DNA of 64,000 nt from Acholoe squamosa. Taxonomy: Eukaryota > Annelida > Polychaeta > Phyllodocida > Polynoidae. The translations under genes and the position numbers were made by a program. Where the stretch lies: NCBI GenBank assembly GCA_949317995.1, contig OX439039.1:18777282-18841281 (forward strand). The letters run 5' to 3'. Below the pieces are notes generated by a model. The model worked only from the letters and a program-made list of their open reading frames with translations. It did no database searches and had not been told where the DNA came from. Shown here one piece after another: positions 1 through 11,094 of this stretch (its first letter is position 1; the number at the start of each line of letters is the position of its first letter).

Positions 1-1839
1 TGAAAAACAGCACAGTGGTGCCACCCATATGATATTTTTATTGCTGTCATAGATGTTCTGTCAGAAATAAGATACATTAAGTATGGCTATTTAGGGAAAC
101 CAAACTTTGAGAGGCTTGCATTGTTGATTCCTGGATTCATCATGCCTTTTTTGGTAGATTTGAATAAAAAGATTCAGACATGCAGTCTTGAATTCTAAAC
201 AAAAGAAAATGTAGTTACAATACCCTGTCTATAAGGTGCACCCCACATTTAAGGCACACCCAGACCTTTCTAATATGATAAAAGGATATGTAAATGTTGT
301 AAATTTTATTCTAATCAATGGATCTTCAAAATTCAAGAACCAATAGCCATCCCAGTGCTTCCTTCACCCACCTTTACCACTGATTGTGGATGGGGGAATA
401 TTGCAGAGACTTTGGGGGAAAATTTACTCCCAGAGAGAAAATGTACTCCCAGTTTTGCTGCATCTAGAAGATGCATCAAAGGGCAATTCTTGCATATAAG
501 ACATGCCATATACATGGTGTATTACAGTATAATATTGCAAAGGCATTTTATGCTATGTTCCTGCCCCCTGGTGGCCAAGACTAGAACTTCAAATCCTCTA
601 TGTAAGAATGTATGGTAGTAATAGCAGTGTAGATGTAAGGGTAAATGGTTTTCCATGTTAAAAATCAATTATCAAATTGAGATCACACCTTTCAGTGTTA
701 TATTGCATAAGAAAATACTCCTGATAGTTTGAGAGAAATAGCTTGCTAGATATGAACCCATGAGTATTTATAACCATATCCCCAATCTCAATATGTTCTA
801 GCTCTATTTGGCCTTGAAATACATCCATTTATTTCATTATAACTTCTGGTGTAAGAATGGTATGTTCTTTCTGCCTTCACCATAGTAAACCATGGAACTT
901 TCCCACAAATGGGTTCCTTGATTTTCTTTTGCTCCTTTGTGCTCCCTTGTGCTCCCTTGTGGCAAAATTAGGAAATAAATCTAGCACGGGCTAGGCACCA
1001 ATCCTGTTTACCTGTTCGAGACTATATGTGCGATGAAAAACCTGAATATTTTCATTGCGGTGGAGCTTACTCTATTCAATATGCCGATGCTGGCTTTTTT
1101 AAGGTAGATGGCTCTAATGCCAATCATGTTCTCTGTGCAGGTTTCTGCACATGTGTACTTCTCTATGGCTAGTGAACGACTATACAAAATGGCTGTGTGG
1201 AGGTTTATGAGCAGTATTTAGCCTGCATGATGTAATTCTATTATTTTCAGGAGATTTTCAATGTGGAAAAACGATTTAAAAGTGCATGGGACCACATGAT
1301 GGTAATATATTTTCTGGGTACAGAAAGTTGATGAAAATATTCTGGGAAAGTAAGCCAAAAAATTAGCTACTCTTTAATGAGATTCCATGCAAATTATGGC
1401 AAAACACTGTATAACCCTATGGTAGATTCATAGATAAATAGCTCATAAACTAGCATGGGACCCTATGCTAGTTTATAAGACTGCTTTCTTTGTACTATTA
1501 GAAAGAGAAAGTAATTACAAACATGGTAAAAATCTGGCGAAAATTTTGCTACTTTTAGCCTATGGGCGCCATCCACCTTCCCCATTTATTGCCCCCATTC
1601 TAGATGTATTTATTACCCAAATAAAGGCTCAAATCAAAATATAAGTCAATGTGTCTAGTTTTGTGTGAATCTCTATATTGCTCAGAATCTATCAATCGAA
1701 ATGGTGGCATTCCAAGGCTAGATTTACATCAAAGACAAATACAATGAGGAAAGTCTCATCATAGGAATACAAACTATCGATTTCAAATCTTAAATTGAGG
1801 TAAGAAGTGGGGGTTATTTGCAAAAGTATTTTCAATATT
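1..1839. other. Intergenic, no gene seen
   Basis: AT-rich non-coding sequence. No open frame here has a domain, a convincing start context or splice signals. Around 225-262 is a decayed stretch resembling the 'ataaggcgcacc' sequence of the element at 25925-27056. A CTCF-core-like site lies at 563-574 and is listed separately. Confidence 0.6.
563..574 (-). promoter_or_regulatory. CTCF-core-like motif
   Basis: The - strand reads CCACCAGGGGGC, which fits the core CCASYAGRKGGC recognised by the CTCF zinc-finger protein in many bilaterians. The same 12-mer occurs at 24008-24019 and 62470-62481 inside repeat family R1. Binding is inference; only the sequence match is seen. Confidence 0.35.
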
Positions 1840-1999
1840 CCCGTGATATCACGTGAATTTACTGTCATTTCACGTGATCCCGTGATATCACGTGAATTTC
1901 TGCTCACAGAATCCCGTGAATTCACGTGTAAAATTCACGGGAATTCACGGGAACGACACCTGTTCAACACGTGATTTTACTGGTGAATTCACGTGAATT
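1840..1999. repeat. CACGTG-rich palindromic cluster
   Basis: Six CACGTG hexamers lie within 146 bp, starting at 1850, 1871, 1889, 1923, 1968 and 1990. They are embedded in variants of 'TTCACGTGAA' and 'CCCGTGATATCACGTGAA', the latter present twice 39 bp apart. It looks like a degenerate short tandem or inverted repeat. CACGTG is also the canonical E-box bound by bHLH-Zip factors (USF, MITF/TFE, Myc/Max, Clock types). No adjacent promoter or gene was recognised. Confidence 0.6.
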
Positions 2000-4900
2000 T
2001 GTTTCAAGGGCTGGGCGGACTGGGGGGGGGGGGGCAGCAAGACAGGGGACAATGAAATACCAAAATAAAAGCACATTTTAACCTTGTCCACCTATTTCCA
2101 GGTTTAAATTGCTTTTCAGCATTAATATCCTGTCGCCCTTGATCTTCTACAGCCTATAATTTACATCCACATAATTTTGTTAGTTTGATTTCAGGGTCAG
2201 GAGGCGGGGATGTCCCTGTAGAAGCGGCACCCAGCAGGGTGTATGACAGGCAGCACCTGCAGAACCCCCATCCCCTCCCCTCATCATCCACCCTCGATGG
2301 CATCCTGTTTACCAGGAATTCTAAAGGTGAGGTGAATGTGAAATAGGCGAGGAGCTCTCTAGGAAATTCCTGGATATCATTATATCTTACATTTTTTGCC
2401 ATACGCAGACAAAAAATATATAATTCACATACAAAATCTGTAGTGTAAAAAGGGCCGCATTAGAAATTTAATTTCCCTGATGTTTTCTCTTTTCTGCAGT
2501 GGGACCACAGAATTTCCATCAACTATATTTTAGATTCCTGACACTTTATTTTCATGAAATGGGTTCTAAACGTGGGTAGGGGTGTTAGGGTGCCAGTGTC
2601 CCTGGGCACACACACAGAGACGTCCAGCTGAGTTGATCATCAGATGTCAACCAGGCCGAAGGTGTCCTCTGTGGCAGCTTGGTCAGAGAGAACAATCAGT
2701 GCCTGGCCACCCACCCCTCCCTGCACCTCCCCCTCTCAAACCCCGCCACTCCCCTCATACAGCCCCATGGTTAAGTCCCACCCAAACCAGCCCATATTTT
2801 GCCTGTTGAGAATAGGTGGGCGTTCTGACCTTGGATGCATTATTTTGTCTATTAGCCTTTAAAAGAGAAGAGTAACAATGGCTATGAGGCCTCAGAAAGT
2901 CCACAAAACACTTCATGGTCCGTCTTTGTCTTGTTTTATCAAGCAGGGTGTTTGTTCGGAAGCATGGAGGGTGACATGAGATAGGGGTGAGGTATAGATA
3001 GATGGGGCTGGAGAGGTATTCTCAGGAGCATTCATGAAAAGGAAAGTTGGGTAGGCTAATCTAAAAATTCACACGCTGCTAATCTTTCACAGTTTTCACC
3101 GTATCTCCTCATGCCCTTCGAGAAATTGTCCACAAGTGGTGTGATGTGTCCCAGTGTAGGACCGTCAGGGGCGTGGGAAAGGGGGGAGGCAGGGGGGCCC
3201 GGGCCCCACAAGCCCCCCCCCCTCCCAATCATAAAGGAGGTGGGGCCTGAGTATGCCTGACCCCCCCCCCCAAAAAAAAAAAATGCCTAAAGTAAGATCT
3301 AAATTTCATCAAAAATTTATTTTCTATGAACATTTTATATAGGTATGTATACGTGCTATTGCGCTTCAGCCGACAATTCAAGGTGTTGGAGGTGGGGGCC
3401 CGCTGGGGCCCCCAATGAAGATTTGCTTCCTACGCCTCTCACCGTGTTCTACATCATACATGTTACTTCCATAAAAATAGATCTATGTGCGTCAGCAGTT
3501 CTCACACTATGGACTAGGCGGTGTGTTATTCCTATGATTTACCTGTCACACCATGTTTAAAAATATGAAAATAATGCTACGATGAAGTTAATAGTTTTAA
3601 GCGTTCTGAAAAATCTATTAAACATGGCTGTTCTGAAAAATGCAATACTAGCATAAATCAACGAATGCCTTTATAAAAGAACAGAGTGTTATAATAATGA
3701 GACTAATGCTTCAGTTCTGACTTTTATAAAAAACATAGTTCTTGATAAACTCCCCCACAAACTCCCGACTCTCATTTTTGCCTTGTGCCACTGAATCAAA
3801 AGCCACACTATCAACCAAACCAAAGGCAATGATATATAATTGCCACAAAAGTATTTTAAGTAAAAGTAATCGGCTTCATCCTATATCCAACAATACCACC
3901 TTCCATAGATCTTACAAGCACTATCCACTTTACCACAGGTGTATTACCCTCTAACCAAGACATGGTGTTTTAAGAGCTATTGACCATTTATCATCATATG
4001 GCAAAACCCAACATGGTTAGCTTAGCGACTCATCAGCATTGACTGACTATATATAAGGCTGAATTGTGTGCATCATATCTGACGGCGTGACTTTATCCAA
4101 CTATATTACTATTGTACTATTCATAGATTTATTAAAGGCAAGTTACTTTCATTGTCAGCTTTTTTATTTATGTATCATAGCAGCAAAGCAGATATTATAA
4201 TGCATTAAATTGTGCCGTCCTTAAAGGGTTAAAGCTCACCACAAGCAGCCACCACCTCTCCTCCCCCCTGCTCCAGCTTTGTTCACGTCCATCCCAGCAT
4301 GTACCTCACCTCTGTCCCTCATCCCTCACTTCATTTCCCTCACAGCAGGAGGGCTGGGGACCTGTCCTGCTTCGCTGCCTTTTTATGAGAAGGTGTCTAA
4401 GACCGCGTCCATTTAGACCCTTTTAGGATTAATACCTCAATATTTGATGTTTCGTTTTCAGGGCCTGATATACCGAAGCGTTTATGCTTATCATAACAAA
4501 ACTACATAAACTTTATTAAGGTTGGCATCATGCTAGAATCTAGAATAGCACCATCAAGTTCAGCCGATTCTGGTGCGTATAATGAAGACAAGAGGGCATA
4601 GTGCAATTGAGGACTATATTGCCCTTTTAGAGTTAAATACACTAACGGCCCTCAGAAAAAAAGCCCCTTTTTTCTAAAACATCCCTCACCACTGATGTGA
4701 GGCCTGTACCATAGTGGACGGCTTCTAAAGGGATCCTGATAGGTGATAGATTTCATGGAACGGCTGTCCCTCCTAACCCCTGTCCTGACCCCCCCCCCCA
4801 CACACACACACACTACCCCTCACCTTCCTTCATCACATGGTCAAGAAATCGCCTCATTATCGTCACAATTACAGCTAAACGTCTTTTCTTGCCTGTTGAC

Positions 4901-6555
4901 ATTTTCCCAGCCCGTCAGACTGCTCCTGTTGAGGTTAACCTGGGTTGATTGACCTCCTGCTCCTGCCCGGCCTGCCCCATGTCTGTGGTGGGAGCGGACA
5001 TAGTTGACAAGTCGTTACCAGCAGCACAGCCTTTAGCACACCAGGGAGTAGTGTGTGAAATTGGCCACCTCTCTCTGAAAGTTGAACACAAAGTCTCTAG
5101 GTTGTGTGAGAAAGTGGCAACTTGAGTTTTTTTGTTAGGTCAATTTGAGATCCTGGGCTTGTGCTACAGATATTTTTGCACTTTATTTTAAACCTTGAAA
5201 GAACCACAATCTTTAAAGAAGAATTGAACTTTATTTAGCTAATTTATTGTACAATCTTTCAAAGTTTCATCATTCGTATAGACGCTCACAATAACCATAA
5301 TACAGCAGTTAATGTATTTCAGTTTATCTAGTGGTACATTGTTCTTCATAGTGTCATGATAATTCAATAAAGCTCATTGTAAGGAAATACTCTGTTATTA
5401 TACAGAAGGCATTTCTAACATGAACTAACGCTCACAAAAAAAAAAAAAAACACGCAATAGGTTAAAAAAAAGTAACGACGCTTCAGCTTAGCTCATGTTA
5501 TGATCTCGCTTGGTACATACTAATATAAAGTCCCCCTTGACAAATGAGACCTCAACACGTCATTGTGACTTATTTTTCATAATAAAATGCTATGATTCCA
5601 AAAGCATCAAGAGGGAAAGTTGCATAGTGACTTAGCGGATAATGGTACCATCAAAAAGGATTTGAACAGTTTCTACATCTCTTTCCCATCTTGCTATACT
5701 GGCGACAACAAAACAAAGAACATCTAGTCATAACTGCGTTAACACGTTTTCGACCGTCCCCACTGGTTGTTCCAAACTCACGTGCTCAGGGTCATCCCCC
5801 ATTCATACAATCCGCACAACAGGATTATTAGAAGTAAGGAAAAGTTCCTTTGAGTGTTTGAAGGACTACCCCATGTCATCCATGAATACCAACGACATCG
5901 ATCAGAGCTGATCGACCATCGAACATCAGAAGGAGGTAGATCTACTGGGTCATGTTTGGGTTGTGAAGTGGTGTCAGATATTTATGTCCTCCTGTAATTC
6001 CTTTTATTACTTTTCTTTCTCTCTTTTTATCAAATGTCAAAAGAAATGCTTATTCAAATATGATAATTTGATGTTTTGCAAAATTCTGTTCTCTGCCATG
6101 GCGGGAGATCACTATGTGGTGCCTTTGGGACATTCACCTGTTAACTTTGTCCCTGCGAGTCCAGGTAGAAAATGACACTACACCTCCAGGGGGCCGAGTC
6201 TATGTAAGGAATAGATACCGTCCCATCATGTTGTAAGGGACGATGAGCTGCTTTCACCGAGTGACTCACCTGTAGTGTCATTACTCATCGAATTCACTCA
6301 CACTATGGGAAGAGCTGCTCAAGTTCCCCTCAAGTTACTTGGTCCTATAGCTTACACAATAGGTACTTCTATTAGTGGAGCATTAATGGACATAACTAGA
6401 GGGGGGGGGGTTCGGGTAGTAGATACATGATACCCAACTTAATGCGAGTTAAAAGTCTTCGTCTTTATATATGATTATAGAAGGGAAGGGTCGGATGAAG
6501 GCCATCAAGATGTCTGAGGAATTCAAGTGAAGAGTCATCGTAAAATAAGTTCAAC
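2000..6555. other. Intergenic, simple-sequence patches
   Basis: No gene recognised. It contains a G-run near 2022-2034, a G/C-rich low-complexity patch at 3175-3290, a short CA run near 4800-4813 and an A-run near 5436-5450. Short open frames here have no recognisable domain and biased composition. Confidence 0.55.
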
Positions 6556-6646
6556 TGTGGCAAAGGTGTGAATATATTCACACCTTTGCCACACAATGGG
6601 ACATACAATAGGCTATATATAGCCTATTGTATGTCCCATTGTGTGG
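6556..6646. repeat. Two fused perfect palindromes
   Basis: Positions 6556-6593 form a perfect 38-bp palindrome (arm TGTGGCAAAGGTGTGAATA, centre between 6574 and 6575). Positions 6589-6646 form a perfect 58-bp palindrome centred between 6617 and 6618 (inner part GGCTATATATAGCC). They share 6589-6593. Neither arm has a mismatch or a spacer, so each could extrude as a hairpin or cruciform. No coding or RNA-gene signal accompanies them. Confidence 0.9.
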
Positions 6647-7164
6647 GGAACTCAATCATTAATTGACCAATTCCATTCCCAAACTTGAATAGCAAATTAT
6701 AAACCCAGTGAACTTGAATCTGTTTCTGTCAGTTTTGAAATATCAGAAATATGATAAATAACCATTAATGAGAGGAGCACGGGTTATCAACAATTAATTT
6801 AGAGTTCTGAGGATTTTTCAACTTCGATCTTTTTTTCATAATAGAAAGTTCCAGTAAGTGACATTGGAAAAGGTGGAAATTATTGCCATTTACTCAGTTT
6901 TTAATTATAGGGTACACCACCCCTGTCCTCCTTTGGATATCTCTCAATAACACGTCTCCAAAGTCTTTACAAAACAATTCCTGCCGTGGGGCTTTTCTTC
7001 AATCAAATTAGAAAAAATGGCAAAAACACAACAGAAGGCTGAGACTCACTGAATAAAACCCCACCTCTCCTACCCCCCCCACACCCTCCTCCATCACCAC
7101 CCTGTTCCTTACAGCAGCTTTTGTTATACCTTGCCTTTGTTGTAGCCTGGGAGGATCTTCATTA
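6647..7164. other. Intergenic, no gene seen
   Basis: Non-coding sequence with a short C-run near 7074-7082. Nothing else recognised. Confidence 0.5.
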
Positions 7165-7722
7165 GCTGTGTTGGCTGCCTTGGCTGCCTTGTCTGATATG
7201 ATGCCGTGACTCCCCCAGCATGTCTTGTCATGTCTAATACATCCACGCTCATCACACCAGAGACCAGTATGGGTTGTACCTCATCTCTCTGCTGACTGTG
7301 TGTATCAGTTTGTACTGGAAAATCCAACTCTGTCACAACTTATGATGGTCAATAGTGTATGCACTTGTACTTATATATAATTCATAATTAAGATTTAAAG
7401 GTTACAAACCTGTAACTCATATACCTCCTGTCACCTAGGGTATGCTGTGTTGGCTGCCTTGGCTGCCTTGTCTGATATGATGCCGTGACTCCCCCAGCAT
7501 GTCTTGTCATGTCTAATACATCCACGCTCATCACACCAGAGACCAGTATGGGTTGTACCTCATCTCTCTGCTGACTGTGTGTATCAGTTTGTACTGGAAA
7601 ATCCAACTCTGTCACAACTTATGATGGTCAATAGTGTATGCACTTGTACTTATATATAATTCATAATTAAGATTTAAAGGTTACAAACCTGTAACTCATA
7701 TACCTCCTGTCACCTAGGGTAT
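7165..7722. repeat. Exact 279-bp tandem duplication
   Basis: Positions 7165-7443 and 7444-7722 read as identical 279-bp direct repeats, both starting GCTGTGTTGGCTGCC and ending CACCTAGGGTAT. The lack of differences implies a very recent duplication, or an assembly artefact from joining two haplotypes. Short - strand frames (near 7124-7336 and 7388-7615) share an N-terminal peptide only because the DNA is duplicated; no domain is recognisable. Confidence 0.92.
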
Positions 7723-10262
7723 AGGGATGTTTTTGCCCCCTTTTTGAGATTGCAAGATAGATGCAAATCGTTAAAATAGTTCATGACAAGATGAAATATT
7801 GTTATTATGAAATTCAACAATTTGCCTAATTCCTATTGTATTAGTTACTCATGCTCTATGTATACTTTGGCATAAAGGGGAAAAATCAATGCTTTAATTT
7901 GGCCGAAAGGTGGGGCTGGTAAATACTGTAATTACTTAGTTATAGCACAGGCAGATGTCAGGACAGAGAGGAAGCTAGTGAACCAAGGAGCAGCGTGGAG
8001 AATGCTCAACTCCTTTTGCTGCATCCCCAAGACACAAATTAATTAACAGTTTTACCCCCAGCTAGAGGCCCGGCGCCTGAAGCCTGCCGTGTCGTACCTC
8101 ACTGTAGGGGCGCCACCCCAACCTGTGAAGTGTTTTTCCTGCCCTCCTCTACTGATTACATCCTTGCCCCCCTCTCCCACACATCCTTGCCCCCCTCCCG
8201 CACACATCATTCCCTCCATCCCTGTGAATGGAGGTGGCTGTACCCTCCATGGGGTTGGAGGCTAGTCCGTTGCACATGGGCTACAACTGTATAGGCCTAC
8301 CTGGTACTAGGCTTTGAAAAAATTATGAGCGGGACAGCATTCTCTACTCGCCTACATTGCCCCTCTAAATGCTTAAATTGCACTATTGCAGAGGAGATGA
8401 GGGGATGACACAATTGAAATCATTTTCTTCCAATTTCCCACCCCGCACCCATCTAAATCATCAAACGAACATAGTAGTAAAAGCATCATGTCCGAAGGAG
8501 GCAGTAGACAAGATTCAGTCTACATTGCCATAATAATCCGACTGAAATAACGTGGATAATCATAACCATGGTGCTCTATTGCTATTTTCACAGTTTTAGC
8601 CCGTGTGGGGACCGGATGCAAGGAAGGGAGGACTCAAAACTAAGCTGTGTAATCCCCCATGTATTATAAATGTAGTAGATCTACATTACCTCCTTTATCA
8701 CTAACTTTTCATTTCTCATTATTTGTGCAGCCGTATTGCTACTTACCTGCATGGAACATAGGTTTATGTTATCAGGAGAGCAGTTATATATAGATAACAT
8801 TATTTTGTCCGAATTAAACGATGTGTCAGGTACATTTCAGAAGGAAGTAATGAGAAGTTGTTCTTAAGCATAGGACATGAGCTGCTAAGTGAATACTAAA
8901 AGAAGAGTATGAAACCTCTCAAATATAATAGTCTCGTGACATGCATGGACCGCTGTAGCTTTCAAAAGTAGTTGGTGCAGAACAGAAATAATTTAGATTG
9001 ACTTCCATGTGGCTGTTTATGAGAGTAAAAACTGATTCTTTGGGAGGAGACGATGGTGAGGAAATATTATGTGGACACAAAAGAGCCCGGAAATTCAAAA
9101 GTTGAATGTCATGTGTCACTGTCTAATAAATGTTACATTAATATACCTTGTATCTGTTTATAAAGCAAACCTGGGATGAAATACAGGAGTAAAAAAGAAT
9201 AATACATTTTTTCTGTATGACAAGTGATGCATATGCCCCATGATGATAATGTATAAATGACATAATTTATCAACTTTGTTTCACCTTAGTCACCCTTCTT
9301 TGAATGGATCTGGGTGCTGGCAAAACCTGTTCCATATATCATCCTGTCCACGTATATAGTTCTTCCACTCTGGTGCACCTGAAGAGCCCCATATACCTAA
9401 TTCATTGATTGTTGAGCACATTGAAACCCCTGATTTATTGGAATGAAGTGATAGATTGTCTATAGCTTTTAGATGACTCTGTGTCGCCCTGACAGACTCT
9501 ATAACAGTTAACACCGGTTTTTCTATGCTTGGCTAGATCAGTCAGCTATAGCACCTTTCAATGATAAAGGATGGTTTTGAAATTATCCTACTTTGAGGCA
9601 GACCCTGGGATAGGCATAGGTCCTGGTACTTTATTCATCATTAATTTTCGGCAAACAGATAAATTATTTAACCAACGTATGGGGATAATATTTGTGGGAT
9701 GGGCCCGGTGCCACCTTTTCATATGGTGTCTGTATGGTGTCAATGCATTTACACCTGTTCCTTTTACATACAGAGCTACATTTTACAAATTTCTTTGTGT
9801 GGTCTCAGCCCACATAATGTATAACCTAACCTAAAATGGACGCAATTTCATAAAAGGATTTTATAGAGATTTATCTAACGATATTGGCTTGGACAGTGCT
9901 TTTTTGGTTATAACCCCGGTGCATTATCAGGCCATAACCCTACTCTAACACCTTTTAGACATCTTCAAGAAGCCTTTGGTTAGAGTCTGGACATGTCAAT
10001 AAATTGGAGAAGTATACAAAGTCAACCTTGCCATACATTTCCAGTTAAAACCATTCAGGGCTCTATGGGAATCGTTCCCTGGTCGCTGTGGCATGAGACA
10101 GACTCGCTGTCCACTATACCAAGCCAAATGGTACTAGAAGCCAATGTACATGAAGGATTTGAATAAGTTGTCCGACAAACCTGGGTCTTTGCACACCTCG
10201 TATGCACAGAATCCAACAGTGCCATGTCGAGTTATTAACAGGGAAACATCCTTAGGTATCCT
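7723..10262. other. Intergenic, no gene seen
   Basis: No gene recognised. Around 8155-8215 is an imperfect short direct repeat of 'acatccttgcccccct'. The rest is AT-rich unique-looking sequence. Confidence 0.5.
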
Positions 10263-10484
10263 CCCAGCAAATTGTTGTGAGTCCTCGTCAACCTGTGTGA
10301 AGTGGCTCACACATGTCGCTAGATGGAACACGACGTCGTTATAGCACAAGATCACCAGGAATAGGAATTGCTATGCCACATGAGTCTAACACACAGTGGC
10401 GAAAGATGGCGGAATGAGTTATCACTCAAAAAGGAGTCACCATTGATGACCAATCATGGCGCCAGATGACGACAATTTGCTGGG
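10263..10484. mobile_element. 222-bp MITE-like element (family R2)
   Basis: It is bounded by terminal inverted repeats CCCAGCAAATTGT and ACAATTTGCTGGG, and similarity extends a few bases further inward. It has no coding capacity. Partial copies occur at 57327-57465 (left end) and 62168-62344 (right end), where R2 is nested in repeat R1. A short non-autonomous DNA transposon is the best description. The superfamily is not assigned because no clear target duplication is visible. Confidence 0.75.
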
Positions 10485-10549
10485 CTATATGAACATGCCA
10501 TGCCTACATACTCCATATTGTTCGAAATAAATAAGAATCTAATGATTTT

Positions 10550-10897
10550 TCATATCAATACATCTCGGCACCCGCCATTGTGGCTTGCTGACCGTTGACA
10601 CCTAAGTGTGTCAAGCGCTGATATCCAGTCTACTTTCACAGTATCAACACGGCCCAGCTTGGCTTTTTGCTTCGATTTATAAAGAATTTGTTGGTATTTG
10701 GCCTCTATACAGACCAGAATGGCACTGAAACTTGTCGAGAATAATCCTGGAAACCATATACTAAAGGGTAGATAGGTTAAAAGCTTAATATCATAACATT
10801 TCAACAGAACAAATTGATGATCAACATGCCAGGGCCCTGTGGTGAAGAGGCCCGAAAATATGGCAAGAAAGCACAGGACAACTTCCGCTGACAACAT
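10550..10897 (-). CDS. Doubtful 115-aa membrane-type open frame
   Basis: The frame starts MLSAEVVLCFLAIFSG and has two hydrophobic stretches (about residues 3-20 and 40-62) followed by a basic region. I do not recognise a family. The start is a real ATG with a C-rich upstream context, but no splice partner, promoter or homologue is visible in the window. The frame could be a first exon or chance. It is listed only because it is longer and more hydrophobically structured than the surrounding spurious frames. Treat as hypothetical. Confidence 0.15.
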   Translation of the reverse strand: MLSAEVVLCFLAIFSGLFTTGPWHVDHQFVLLKCYDIKLLTYLPFSIWFPGLFSTSFSAILVCIEAKYQQILYKSKQKAKLGRVDTVKVDWISALDTLRCQRSASHNGGCRDVLI

Positions 10898-11041
10898 GGC
10901 GAGGATTATTTTTCTATCACTTGGCCTAACAAAATGTCTTCTGGATTTATTATGGGGTTATAAGGTAAGAAACTAATACAAAATGGAGATAAATGTTAGA
11001 TAAATGCGTTATTCAATTTTATTTTAAAGCACAAGTGCATT

Positions 11042-11094
11042 TATGGGTTCAATATTCCACTCCCGCTATGCGGTCGTGGAATAAAGAACCCATA
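11042..11094. repeat. Hairpin, interrupted inverted repeat
   Basis: The outer arms TATGGGTTC and GAACCCATA enclose the inner arms TATTCCAC and GTGGAATA, around a 15-nt loop (11061-11075). There are 17 paired positions with 2-nt internal bulges. It could be a remnant of a foldback element; function unknown. Confidence 0.7.
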
